DNA from: Pseudoalteromonas sp.
Lineage (GTDB): Bacteria > Pseudomonadota > Gammaproteobacteria > Enterobacterales > Alteromonadaceae
Direction of reading: 5' to 3'
Assembly: GCF_018402495.1 (NCBI RefSeq)
Contig: NZ_JAGYIU010000005.1
Location: forward strand, 186,001 to 250,000
DNA: 64,000 nucleotides
Position 1 is the first letter of the stretch. Every line of letters starts with the position of its first letter. Below are positions 25,870 through 35,819 of this stretch, piece after piece. Both the position numbers and the translations under genes were made by a program. Below the pieces are notes generated by a model. The model was not told the DNA's origin and did no database searches. It was given only the letters and a program-made list of their open reading frames with translations.

Positions 25870-26610
25870 ATGACTGAGGAAGTAAAATCAGGATTTGTCG
25901 CGCATTTAATTGAATTGCGCGATCGGCTAATTAAATCGTTATTAAGTATATTAGTCATTTTTATTGGCCTCGTTTACTTTGCGAACGATATTTATACATT
26001 TGTGGCTGCGCCTTTAGTCGCGCATTTACCCAGTACAGCCACTATGATTGCAACGGATGTTACCGCGCCATTTTTTGCCCCTTTCAAACTTACATTATTT
26101 GTTGCTTTATTTGCTGCGATCCCCTGGATTTTGCATCAAATTTGGGGGTTTATAGCTCCTGGTTTATATCAACATGAAAAGAAAATGCTAATGCCCATAT
26201 TGGCTTCCAGCATTATCTTATTTTATAGTGGCATTGCTTTTTGTTACTTTGTAGTGCTACCTATTATTTTAGGCTTTTTTACCAGTGTAGGGCCGCAAAT
26301 GATGACCCTAGCGCCCGATATAAGTAGTTATTTAGGTTTTGTACTTAAGTTGTTTTTTGCCTTTGGGATCGCATTTGAAATCCCTGTTGCAATTATGTTG
26401 CTCTGTTGGAGCGGCGCAACCACTACACAAAGTCTAAAAGAAAAGCGTCCCTATGTAGTGGTTGGCGTATTTGTAGTGGCAATGTTTTTAACGCCACCTG
26501 ATGTGCTCTCACAAACCCTATTGGCACTACCTATGCTGCTTTTATTTGAGCTTGGTTTAATTTTAGCTAAATTTTATACCGCAAAACCACAACAAGAATC
26601 TGAGGAATAA
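25870..26610 (+). CDS. tatC: Twin-arginine translocase subunit TatC
   Basis: TatC recognises the twin-arginine motif and organises the translocase. The 246-residue polytopic protein starts VAHLIELRDRLIKSLL and shows six predicted membrane helices. TAPFFAPFKLTLF, GLYQHEKKML and the late FLTPPDVLSQ are conserved TatC segments. The gap from tatB is 48 bp, and the next gene follows at one base. Confidence 0.96.
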   Translation: MTEEVKSGFVAHLIELRDRLIKSLLSILVIFIGLVYFANDIYTFVAAPLVAHLPSTATMIATDVTAPFFAPFKLTLFVALFAAIPWILHQIWGFIAPGLYQHEKKMLMPILASSIILFYSGIAFCYFVVLPIILGFFTSVGPQMMTLAPDISSYLGFVLKLFFAFGIAFEIPVAIMLLCWSGATTTQSLKEKRPYVVVGVFVVAMFLTPPDVLSQTLLALPMLLLFELGLILAKFYTAKPQQESEE

Positions 26611-26611
26611 T

Positions 26612-27097
26612 ATGAACAAGCATTTACTTTCTTTACTCGCTTTAGTCAGCGTACCGGTTTTAGCCGCTACTCCTATTAATGAGCAAGCTTTGCAAGCCTG
26701 TAGTTTTATTGAAAACGACTTTAAACGTTTACTATGCTACGACAATACCATTGCCGGAAAGTCATTAACACAACCTGCACAAACAAATGTAAAAGCTGAA
26801 ACTCCCGCTGCAATAGCGCCTGTGGCCACTAAAGCAAAAGAGTTTGGTTTAGAGCATAAAGAAATTGCGGAAAATGGTGAAGAGTCTATTACATCAATGA
26901 TTTCATCTGTTAAAAAAGCACCCTATGGCGAACTAATCATTACCTTAGAAAATAACCAGCAATGGCGCCAAATTGGCTCAGACAGCTTAAGATTAGACAA
27001 AGGCGATACCGTTATTATTAGCCGTGGTATGTTCAATTCTTTTTTACTTAAAAAAGCGGATCAAAACCGCTCAATTCGTGTAAAGCGTACTCAGTAA
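26612..27097 (+). CDS. Small exported protein of unknown function
   Basis: I do not recognise a defined function. The 161-residue protein has a signal peptide (MNKHLLSLLALVSVPVLAA) followed by a cysteine pair in LQACSFIENDFKRLLCYD, a pattern shared with VasI-like and other small exported proteins. A low-complexity linker comes next. A C-terminal beta-rich domain (SSVKKAPYGELIITLENNQQ, then GDTVIISRGMFNSFLL) ends in basic residues. It is one base after tatC and its stop overlaps the tatD start, so it is expressed with the Tat operon and could be a periplasmic factor; that is inference. Confidence 0.8.
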   Translation: MNKHLLSLLALVSVPVLAATPINEQALQACSFIENDFKRLLCYDNTIAGKSLTQPAQTNVKAETPAAIAPVATKAKEFGLEHKEIAENGEESITSMISSVKKAPYGELIITLENNQQWRQIGSDSLRLDKGDTVIISRGMFNSFLLKKADQNRSIRVKRTQ

Positions 27098-27882
27098 TGC
27101 AATACACATTAATTGATGCTGGCGTAAATTTAACGAATCATCAGTTTGATGGTCAGCATCAAGAAATACTCAGCAGAGCCAATGAGGCAGGCGTAAACCG
27201 CATGCTCATTATTGGCTGTGATATAAGCTCGAGTGAAGAATCATTAACACTTGCTACAAACTACAATCAATATGCTACCGCTGGTATTCATCCTCACGAC
27301 GCAAAAACAGCAACTTCTGAACTTGAGCAGCAGCTCACTCAACTGGCCCAAAATAAGCAGGTTATTGCCATTGGTGAGTGCGGGCTAGATTACAATCGCG
27401 ACTTTTCTCCAAGAGATGTGCAGCGTGCTGTGTTTCGTCGTCAGCTCGCATTAGCTGAAAAACTCAACTTGCCTGTTTATTTGCATGAACGTGATGCCGG
27501 TGAGGATATGCTCACTATTTTAAAAGAGTTTTCTGTTCGCGGTGTACTGCACTGCTTTACAGGTAATGCACAAGCACTCTCAGGTTACTTAAACTTAGGA
27601 CTTTATATTGGTATTACCGGCTGGGTATGTGACGAACGACGTGGTGAGGCGTTACAACAACTTATACCGAGTATTCCTGTTGAACGCTTGTTAATAGAAA
27701 CCGATTCGCCCTTTTTAATTCCTCGTACTGTTAAACCAAAGCCAAAATTAAGACGAAATGAGCCAGCACTGCTACATTATGTGTGTGACACGCTTGCTCA
27801 GCTTTACGCCATTCCAGCATGTGAAGTGGCAAAACACACCAGTGAAAACTTTAATCGCCTATTTGGATTAGAGAAAAAATAA
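27097..27882 (+). CDS. tatD: TatD-family metal-dependent DNase
   Basis: TatD is a cytoplasmic metal-dependent 3'-5' nuclease, not needed for Tat export itself. The 261-residue TIM-barrel protein shows IDAGVNLTNHQFD at the start, GIHPHDAK, the metal-binding glutamate in IGECGLDYNRDFSP, YLHERDAGE, HCFTGN and ETDSPFLIPR. The opening fits TatD rather than YcfH or YjjV. It overlaps the preceding stop (TAATG) and the following start. Confidence 0.93.
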   Translation: MQYTLIDAGVNLTNHQFDGQHQEILSRANEAGVNRMLIIGCDISSSEESLTLATNYNQYATAGIHPHDAKTATSELEQQLTQLAQNKQVIAIGECGLDYNRDFSPRDVQRAVFRRQLALAEKLNLPVYLHERDAGEDMLTILKEFSVRGVLHCFTGNAQALSGYLNLGLYIGITGWVCDERRGEALQQLIPSIPVERLLIETDSPFLIPRTVKPKPKLRRNEPALLHYVCDTLAQLYAIPACEVAKHTSENFNRLFGLEKK

Positions 27883-29741
27883 TGCGCATCTTTAGCATCT
27901 TGCTGGCATTCATCATGGTGTTTTTTACATCCTGTTTCCCTGCAAGTGCAATTGATATAAATAGCGAATTTAGCTCAAAAAAAATAGAGTCGATTCATTA
28001 TTCGTTTACCCCCAACTCATTAGAAGATGCGCAACAAAGCAACTTACAACAATGGCAGTCACTTAATAAAAAACCGCTTAATTTAGGTCTTGAAACTCGC
28101 CCTGTGTGGATTAAATTTAAACTCAATAACAAGCTTGAAAAGCCAATAGAGCGAATTTTGTCATTAGACAACCCCTTGCTAAACTCTATATATCTTTATC
28201 ATTTTATCGGACCAGAACAATTAAAATCAGAACACATTGGCGATGCACTTCCCTTATCTTCGAGAACGATACAAAGTGAATCTTTGCTGGTTAACTTAAC
28301 ACTTCCTGCTAACAGTGAAACCATAGTGTATCTTAAGGTTAATAATGAGGCAGGCATTGGCCTTCGCGTACCATTAACACTGTGGCAGCAAGACTCATTA
28401 TTAGCTCATAAAAGTAATGTGAATTTACTCTATGGATTACTCATTGGGTTTATTTTTTCTTTGGCAGTGAGTAGCTTGGTTTTATTCGCCTTTTCACGCA
28501 AACATTATTTTGCTTATGCGGGCGTAATTACACTAATGCTCAGTTTATTTTTAGCTTATTTAGGCGGATTTGGGTTTCGTTATACGCCCTCTAGCATAGC
28601 GGCCTTTCAACAGTTAATACTGCCTATGTTGCTGATGCTAATCACTGTATTGTTTCTTCCTTTGCAGCGGCATGTATGTAAGCCTAACACCTCTAAGTTG
28701 CTCAAAGGGCAAACCGCTATTACCCTATTGTATACAGTCATTATAGGTTTTATGTGGTTGCTTCCGACCCCAAGCATGGCTTTATTTACCATATTAACTA
28801 TACCTATACTCCTTAGCTATCATGTAATTACAACACTGTTTTATCTTCGTAAACAACCAACAAGCCCAAATAAAGGCTTACTGATAGCCCTTATATTCTT
28901 TTTAGCCATTGTGATTCATTTTGCTATTGCGTTAACTGGTCTGTATACAGTGACCAGAACCAACTTAATATTAACCTTTGCAGCGTCTTTGGGTTGCTCA
29001 TTTTGTTTAAGCTACACAGTAATCAAATTATTTATATTACAACGTGATGAACAAGTAACGACGCAACAAGCATTGATCGCAAAAAGTGCCGCACACGATG
29101 CGCTACTAAATGAGCGGATTGAATTACAAGAACGTATTCGCCAAGAGCTTGAAAGCCAAGTCGATGAACGCACATTTGAGTTACAAGTGACACTTAGAGA
29201 GCTTGAGGATAAAAATCGCGAGCTTGAGCAACTGAACATGGAAGATGCGCTAACGGGGGTAAAAAACAGGCGCTTCTTCGATAAAAAAATAATCATGGAG
29301 ATTCGTCGTTCACGCCGCGAACAAACACCACTGAGCATTATTATGCTAGATATAGATAAATTTAAATCAATCAATGATACTTATGGCCACCTAACGGGCG
29401 ATCAGGTGATTCGAGCTGTTTGCGATATTATCAAACAACAATTAAAACGTCCGCTTGATGAAATAGCACGCTATGGTGGTGAAGAGTTTGTAATCTTGCT
29501 ACCTAACACTACTAATCAAGGGGCGTTAGCTATTGCCGAGCAAATACGAGAAGCAATAGAAAACAGCGCAGTTAGTGTTGCTGGTACTACGATTAAATTT
29601 ACCGTTAGCGCTGGTGTATATACTCATATCGCCGACGATGTTCATAACCCGGAAACATTTACTGAATGTGCCGATAAGGCACTTTATTTAGCAAAACAAC
29701 ATGGCCGCAATCAAGTGGTTAATTTTCCAATCCCACAGTAG
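27882..29741 (+). CDS. 7TM-sensor diguanylate cyclase
   Basis: This 619-residue inner-membrane protein should make c-di-GMP in response to a periplasmic signal. It has a signal peptide, a periplasmic beta domain of the 7TMR-DISMED2 type (RPVWIKFKLNN, LLNSIYLYHF), about seven helices between residues 180 and 385, and a coiled coil about 400-450. A GGDEF domain follows, with MEDALTGVKNRRFF and active site G532-G-E-E-F536 (RYGGEEF). An inhibitory I-site RxxD (R523-P-L-D526) lies five residues upstream, so product inhibition is expected. It lies between tatD and hemB. Confidence 0.93.
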   Translation: MRIFSILLAFIMVFFTSCFPASAIDINSEFSSKKIESIHYSFTPNSLEDAQQSNLQQWQSLNKKPLNLGLETRPVWIKFKLNNKLEKPIERILSLDNPLLNSIYLYHFIGPEQLKSEHIGDALPLSSRTIQSESLLVNLTLPANSETIVYLKVNNEAGIGLRVPLTLWQQDSLLAHKSNVNLLYGLLIGFIFSLAVSSLVLFAFSRKHYFAYAGVITLMLSLFLAYLGGFGFRYTPSSIAAFQQLILPMLLMLITVLFLPLQRHVCKPNTSKLLKGQTAITLLYTVIIGFMWLLPTPSMALFTILTIPILLSYHVITTLFYLRKQPTSPNKGLLIALIFFLAIVIHFAIALTGLYTVTRTNLILTFAASLGCSFCLSYTVIKLFILQRDEQVTTQQALIAKSAAHDALLNERIELQERIRQELESQVDERTFELQVTLRELEDKNRELEQLNMEDALTGVKNRRFFDKKIIMEIRRSRREQTPLSIIMLDIDKFKSINDTYGHLTGDQVIRAVCDIIKQQLKRPLDEIARYGGEEFVILLPNTTNQGALAIAEQIREAIENSAVSVAGTTIKFTVSAGVYTHIADDVHNPETFTECADKALYLAKQHGRNQVVNFPIPQ

Positions 29742-29751
29742 GAGCGTATAA

Positions 29752-30765
<1,014 letters not shown>

Positions 30766-30780
30766 GCGTGTATTGACATT

Positions 30781-30803
30781 AAAGGGCTTTATTGCCCTTT
30801 TTT
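30781..30803 (+). terminator. Rho-independent terminator of hemB
   Basis: AAAGGGC (30781-30787) and GCCCTTT (30794-30800) form a 7-bp stem with a 6-nt loop, followed by more T residues. Confidence 0.88.
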
Positions 30804-30823
30804 ATCTTTAAGAACAGCACATA

Positions 30824-30904
30824 TTTGGCATATATGCAGCGTTACCCCTTATTTATGGATAGTAATCACACTACATAGGCCCTGCCTTACCTAAAACCAA
30901 ACAC
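30824..30904. repeat. Degenerate copy of a dispersed intergenic repeat
   Basis: The stretch starting TTTGGCATATATGCAGCG and ending ACCAAACACAC aligns over its whole length with 35510-35590. About four-fifths of positions agree by eye, with one single-base gap. It lies in the hemB-exeM intergenic region. Both copies have TTTGG/CCAAA ends facing each other, so the unit can fold as a long imperfect hairpin. Confidence 0.65.
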
Positions 30905-31029
30905 ACAACCGTACTTCAAGCTCAAAAAATAACAAAACTTAATATTGTTAACATTCTGTATTCTAATTGTAATGATTTTTCCTTACACTAAGCACCCCAT
31001 TTGGGAAACAAAAAACACGGGAAAATAGA

Positions 31030-33792
31030 ATGTTAAAAACAAAAATAACGCCATTGGCGCTTGTACTAGCAAGCATTAGTGCACCAGCTTACGCTGATTT
31101 GATTATTTCTGAGTATGTTGAAGGCAGCTCAAATAATAAAGCTATTGAGCTATATAATAACTCGGGGGCAGAGCTATCTCTTGATGGCTATAATATTTCC
31201 CTTTACTCCAATGGTAATGGTGATTTAACAAGTCCAAACAATACCCTTGATCTAACAGGAAGTTTAGCCGCTGATAGTACCTATGTAATTATTAACGCAG
31301 GCTCTGTCGATAAATTAAAAGAAAAAGCAGACATTGAAGCAACTGTGACTTATTTCAATGGTGATGATGCGTTGATACTTACGAAAGATGGCAAGATTGT
31401 TGACAGCTTTGGGCAATTAGGTGTTGACCCTGGAAGTGAATGGTCAGCTGGAGGGGTTAGCACTAAGGATAAAACCTTACGCCGCAAGTTAAGTATTTCT
31501 GAAGGAAGAACAGCTGCTAGGGCAGAATTTGATCCGAGTGAACAGTGGCTACAATTTGATAGAGATGATTTTTCTGGTCTAGGTTTCCATGGAGAAAGTA
31601 ACCAACCTGAGCCTGAACCAACACCAGAACCAGAAACACCTCTTGAATGTGGTGCGCAAAAAACACTTATCAACGACATTCAAGGTGAGGGGAATGCCAG
31701 CCCACTTGTTAATACACAAGTAGAACTTGAGGGTATTGTTACTGCTGATTTTCAAGCCGATGATCAGCTTAAAGGTTTCTTTGTTACGTCTTTAGAAGCT
31801 GATATTGATAACAACCCACTCACTTCTGAGGGTGTGTTTGTTTACTTTAATAGTATCGATGTAAACGTGGGTGACCACGTTCGTATTAAAGGGATAGTTG
31901 AAGAGTACTTTGATGCCACACAAATTGGCAATGTAAGTCAAGTTACTGTTTGTGATACAGGCTTATCCACGACTCCAACCACTATCACTTTACCTGTTAC
32001 ACAAGTCAGTGATTTAGAAGCCTATGAAGGCATGCTAGTTTCGCTTGAGCAACCGCTTGTTGTTACAAATAACTATGGTCTAGGTCGCTATGGTGAGCTT
32101 GAGCTTGCTACAGAGCGCTTATATCAAGGTACACAAATAGCCTTGCCGGGTGAAGCAGCTAATGCGGTTGAATCTGAAAACGTAAAGAAAAAAATCCTAT
32201 TAGACGATGGTTCAACACGTCAAAACCGCGACCCAATTGCTTACCCTGCACCAGGTTTATCAGCGGAAAACACTCTGCGTGCCGGCGATACAGTAAACAC
32301 AGTGACGGGGGTATTAGGTTATAGCTTTAGCAACTACCGCATTCACCCAACTGTAACACCGCAATTTATTGCTACAAACCCACGTGAAAATGCGCCTGAG
32401 TTAGCGCCTGAAGCCGATCTGCGTATTGCCAGCTTTAACGTACTAAATTACTTTAATGGCGATGGCCAAGGCGGTGGCTTTCCAACAAGTCGCGGTGCTG
32501 ATAGCGAAGCTGAACTTATTCGTCAGCAAGCAAAATTAGTCAGTGCCATTAGCGCTATACAAGCCGACGTAATTGGTTTAATGGAAATTGAAAATGATGG
32601 CTTTGGTGAGTTTAGTGCCATTGCAACTTTAGTAAATGCGTTAAATGACGCTGATACAGCCAACCAGTATGCCTATGTTGACTTTGGTGTAGATAAAGTA
32701 GGCACCGATGCTATCACTACAGCACTAATTTATCGTGCAGACAAAGTAGAGCAAGTAGGAACAGCAGCAATCACTACCGATGCACCATTTGACTACAGCA
32801 ACCGTGCGCCTATTGCACAAAGCTTTAAATCGCTTTCAACTGATGAGGTATTTACTGTTGCAGTGACACACCTTAAATCTAAAGGAGGTTGCGGTAGTGC
32901 ATCAGGTGGTAATGCAGATCAAAACGACGGTCAAGCATGCTGGAATGAAATACGCGTTGCGGGCGCCAATGCTTTTGCTGATTGGCTAGCGACTAAACCA
33001 ACTGGTATTGATGACGAAGATATTATTCTAATTGGTGATATGAACGCTTATGCATTAGAAGATCCAATGCGCGCACTTGCCGATAAAGGCTATAAAAATG
33101 TAGTTGCTGAGCTTGATGGTGATACACTTGCTTACTCATATACCTTTGCGGGTCGCTTAGGCAGTTTAGACCATGCAGTTGCTACACCTAGCCTCCTTAA
33201 CAAAGTAGTTGCTGCAACCAAGTGGAATATAAATGCTGATGAGCCAATTAGTCTTGATTACAACGTAGAGTTTAAATCAAATACGCAACAAGCAAGCTTA
33301 TATTCTGCTGATGCATATCGCGCTTCAGATCATGACCCTGTGATTATTGATATTAAATCAGCTCCTGCCCCGATACCAACTCCTGATCCACAGCCTCCAG
33401 TGCTGGAGCCTGAACAATCATTTACCATTGCTGAAAATGCTAAAATTGGTACTGTCATTGGTCAGCTTAATTTTACAGACCCAGATGCTGAATACACACC
33501 GGTCGTTAAGTTTATTGTTTCAGGTCATGAGGCTGTAACAATTAATGAGCAAGGTCAGCTAATTATCGCAGCCGAGCTTGACTATAAAACAGAGCGAAAA
33601 ATCACATTAATGGTACAAGCACAAGATAGTGTTGGTAACTTATCCGCAGCACAATTAGTATTTATTAATATCAGCGAAGTTCCTGAAGATAGTATTGACA
33701 GCAATGAAGACCAAGATAATTCATCAGGATCATTTGCATGGTTAAGCTTGTTGGCGCTACCATTTGTTATAAGCAGACGTCGTAAAAAGTAA
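31030..33792 (+). CDS. Extracellular endonuclease of the ExeM/NucH type
   Basis: This large exported nuclease probably degrades extracellular DNA for nutrients or biofilm turnover. The 920-residue protein has a signal peptide (MLKTKITPLALVLASISAPAYA) and a lamin-tail domain (ISEYVEGSSNNKAIELYN). An OB-fold region (QLKGFFVTS, GDHVRIKGIV) is followed by an endonuclease/exonuclease/phosphatase domain with RIASFNVLNYF, LMEIENDGFG, VTHLKSKG, ILIGDMNAY, LDHAVAT and SDHDPVI. A cadherin-like segment comes next. The C terminus (SGSFAWLSLLALPFVISRRRKK pattern: glycine/serine, hydrophobic helix, basic end) looks like a GlyGly-CTERM sorting signal, suggesting surface anchoring or rhombosortase processing. 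Confidence 0.9.
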   Translation: MLKTKITPLALVLASISAPAYADLIISEYVEGSSNNKAIELYNNSGAELSLDGYNISLYSNGNGDLTSPNNTLDLTGSLAADSTYVIINAGSVDKLKEKADIEATVTYFNGDDALILTKDGKIVDSFGQLGVDPGSEWSAGGVSTKDKTLRRKLSISEGRTAARAEFDPSEQWLQFDRDDFSGLGFHGESNQPEPEPTPEPETPLECGAQKTLINDIQGEGNASPLVNTQVELEGIVTADFQADDQLKGFFVTSLEADIDNNPLTSEGVFVYFNSIDVNVGDHVRIKGIVEEYFDATQIGNVSQVTVCDTGLSTTPTTITLPVTQVSDLEAYEGMLVSLEQPLVVTNNYGLGRYGELELATERLYQGTQIALPGEAANAVESENVKKKILLDDGSTRQNRDPIAYPAPGLSAENTLRAGDTVNTVTGVLGYSFSNYRIHPTVTPQFIATNPRENAPELAPEADLRIASFNVLNYFNGDGQGGGFPTSRGADSEAELIRQQAKLVSAISAIQADVIGLMEIENDGFGEFSAIATLVNALNDADTANQYAYVDFGVDKVGTDAITTALIYRADKVEQVGTAAITTDAPFDYSNRAPIAQSFKSLSTDEVFTVAVTHLKSKGGCGSASGGNADQNDGQACWNEIRVAGANAFADWLATKPTGIDDEDIILIGDMNAYALEDPMRALADKGYKNVVAELDGDTLAYSYTFAGRLGSLDHAVATPSLLNKVVAATKWNINADEPISLDYNVEFKSNTQQASLYSADAYRASDHDPVIIDIKSAPAPIPTPDPQPPVLEPEQSFTIAENAKIGTVIGQLNFTDPDAEYTPVVKFIVSGHEAVTINEQGQLIIAAELDYKTERKITLMVQAQDSVGNLSAAQLVFINISEVPEDSIDSNEDQDNSSGSFAWLSLLALPFVISRRRKK

Positions 33793-33899
33793 TTACATCC
33801 AATATATGAGGTCTGTGTAACAATCAGCAAACAGTTCTACAGTTTGGGTATGATACGCATTGAGTATAACTTTTACCATTAATGATCATACAGTCTGCT

Positions 33900-33934
33900 A
33901 TATCAACCTGCATAACGTTTATTCAGGTTGATAT
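33900..33934. repeat. Inverted repeat downstream of the nuclease gene
   Basis: ATATCAACCTG (33900-33910) and CAGGTTGATAT (33924-33934) form a perfect 11-bp stem with a 13-nt loop. There is no T run, so it is not a classical terminator. It lies just left of the non-coding element and IS insertion. Confidence 0.6.
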
Positions 33935-33956
33935 TATACCAATTCGCTTAGGGTCT

Positions 33957-35272
33957 TATATGGACTCCCCGAAAATGTCAAAAAGAAAAAGTTAAAATAA
34001 ATTTAGATGCTAGCTTATATACGGGCTCAAATTGAGGAGCTACCTCTGGCCTCTTATGTATTCGCACCTTCATGACTTTTCTGTTGAGCAGTTTATGAAA
34101 CTTCAGACCCTAACAGTCTATTGAAGGTTGGTCTTACCTATTTTAAGCGCTCTTTTTTGACAAATTTTAAGCCGCAAGTAATTTCGGCTGATATTCTTTA
34201 TTATGCTTTTGCATTGCAAAAGCCGTTCTTATCGTTTTATTCGCTAAAGCAATCGCTGCTACTTTTTTTCCTCGACGTTCGGTTAATGCTTTTAACCATA
34301 CATCTTTTCACTGCGACTTTCTCTTTTTCTAGTTGGGAAACAACAGCTAATGCACCTTTAAACAAAGCACTTCGCAGCTTCTTATTTCCTATCACTTTAG
34401 ATATCGAGCCTATTTTTTCTTTACCACCACTGCTATGTTGTACAGGTGTCAAACCAAAGCAAGCGGCGGCTTCTCGACCACTTTTGAAATGTGTCGCATC
34501 ACCTAGTGCTATTTTTATCAAGACTGCACAGACTGGACCGACTCCCTCCAAGGCTTGTAAGCGATTACAGGTTTTATCTTCTTTAACTATTTCATGCAGT
34601 TGTTTTTCAATCTGCTTTTGCTTCTTCAATTGTCTCTTTAAAGCGTTGAAAAAGGAGGTCAATTGAAAAGCGAAATGAGGATGTTAAACTATTTTCTGCG
34701 TCTTCTAGTATCTCTGGTATAGCGCGAATTAATGGGGTATCACCTTGAGCTATTGGGTACCCTAACTCCAAAAGCAAACCTCTGAGTTGGTTACTTAAAC
34801 TTACTTTTTGTTTGACCAATAAATCACGCATACATTCAATGCCTTGCAGGCATTGCTCCTGCACTGAAAGTAATCGGCTTTCTTTTAATATGAGGCTGGC
34901 GAGCGGTAACAGAAATAGCCAGCGCATCATTAGCATCTGTTTTTTGTCCTTGACGAAACGCTTTTACTTGTCGTGCATTAACTGCTTTTACTTGATGACC
35001 AGCTTGTTTAGCAAAGCGTGCCCAATAATGTGTTCCGCCACACGACTCCATAGCAACTAAGGATTGCTTCTCTTTAATTAATAATTCTTTAAGTTTAGCT
35101 CTTGTGATTGCTTTGTTATAAATAACGTTTCCATTTTTATCTGTTTTACAAACCTGGAATAAATTTTTTGCTAAATCAATTGCGATTACATTACAATCAA
35201 ACATGTATGGGCTCCTTGGTAAAAGTTTAGTTGCTTATTACGTTACTCCTGAGGGAAGTGGGAGTCCATACA
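33957..35272 (-). mobile_element. IS110-family (IS1111-type) insertion sequence, defective
   Basis: The boundaries come from the 11-bp inverted repeats TATGGACTCCC (33959-33969) and GGGAGTCCATA (35260-35270) and from the interrupted host sequence. A TCT stands on both sides (33954-33956 and 35273-35275), either a short duplication or shared target. The length of about 1.32 kb fits the group, and sub-terminal inverted repeats are typical of the IS1111 branch. The only gene is the broken transposase at 34167-35204 on the minus strand. Confidence 0.8.
34167..35204 (-). pseudogene. IS110-family transposase with three frameshifts
   Basis: Reading from 35204, the N-terminal DEDD domain (VIAIDLAKNLFQVCKTD, VAMESCGGTHYWAR, QKTDANDALAISVTARQ) is followed by the middle region in a second frame and the Transposase_20 domain (LEGVGPVCAVL, EAAACFGLTPVQHSSGG) in a third. 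The tail (RRGKKVAAIALANK) is back in the first frame and ends at TAA 34169-34167. Each break is explained by one extra base in a short A/T run, at 34883-34886, 34666-34669 and 34305-34308. Repaired, the product would be about 344 residues, normal for the family. The element cannot move by itself. Confidence 0.88.
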
Positions 35273-35507
35273 TCTGTTGACCTTTGCGGATTAAAATTTG
35301 TTCAAACTAGGGGCGGTTTAATCGCCCCAAGAGGTTTGTAACCTAGTGGGCTCGATAACTGCTCCTGCGTTATTCTACTGGCTTACATCCATGTAAGAAT
35401 AAGTAAAAACCGAGCAAAGCTTGTGCGTCCTGCTCACGCCCCTTACCACCATCCATGTAGGCAACAAAGAGTAAATCGCCCCTAGGTAGAACCCTTAGGG
35501 CTGCGCC

Positions 35508-35590
35508 TGTTTGGCATTGATGCTGCGTTATCGCCTATTTATGGGGAATAACCACACCACATAGGCTCTGCCTTGCCTAAATACCAAACA
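35508..35590. repeat. Dispersed hairpin repeat, better-preserved copy
   Basis: The unit is bounded by TGTTTGGCAT (35508-35517) and ATACCAAACA (35581-35590), inverted repeats with one mismatch. The interior CCTATTTATGGGG...CCACATAGG is also partly self-complementary. It matches 30824-30904 in the hemB-exeM gap, so the sequence is dispersed in this genome. It lies inside the larger MITE-like element. Confidence 0.65.
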
Positions 35591-35631
35591 GACTGCTGCA
35601 AATTTAACCTTAAAAAGTCAACAGACCCTAA

Positions 35632-35819
35632 TTAAATGAGCTATTTTGATGGAGGCAAGTCGTGTCGATAGCTAAGCAAAAAATTCGCTGTTTAGTTGTT
35701 CTCGGCAATTACTCCTGTTTTGCTCTGCATCCATGCAGTCATTTTTAACGCAGCGAGCGTCTGATTTGACCCACAAAATGATTAAGTATTAGTGAAGGTT
35801 GGCATAACACATAATAACG
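35632..35819. other. Gene-free stretch right of the MITE-like element
   Basis: No ORF or RNA was recognised in this stretch. It contains a GCATCCATGC palindrome near 35728, echoing CATCCATG motifs inside the neighbouring element (near 35391 and 35449). Part of it may belong to an older repeat. Confidence 0.4.

Larger units (their letters stand above)
33948..35631. repeat. MITE-like non-coding element interrupted by an IS
   Basis: The left end TTAGGGTCT (33948-33956) is continued, on the far side of the IS, by TCTGTTGACC (35273-35282). Joined, they give TTAGGGTCTGTTGAC. The right end GTCAACAGACCCTAA (35617-35631) is the exact reverse complement of these 15 bases. Similarity continues imperfectly inward for another 20-25 bases. 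Without the IS the element is about 365 bp, has no convincing ORF and is rich in hairpins (for example GGGGCGG...CGCCCC near 35306). TA lies outside both GGGTCTG ends, as expected for TA-targeting transposition. This is inference from one copy. Confidence 0.6.

Noticed and set aside
34121..34666. Open frame of 181 codons on the plus strand inside the IS
   Set aside because: It runs antisense to the transposase domain text, which is clearly coding on the minus strand; the plus-strand product has no recognisable features.
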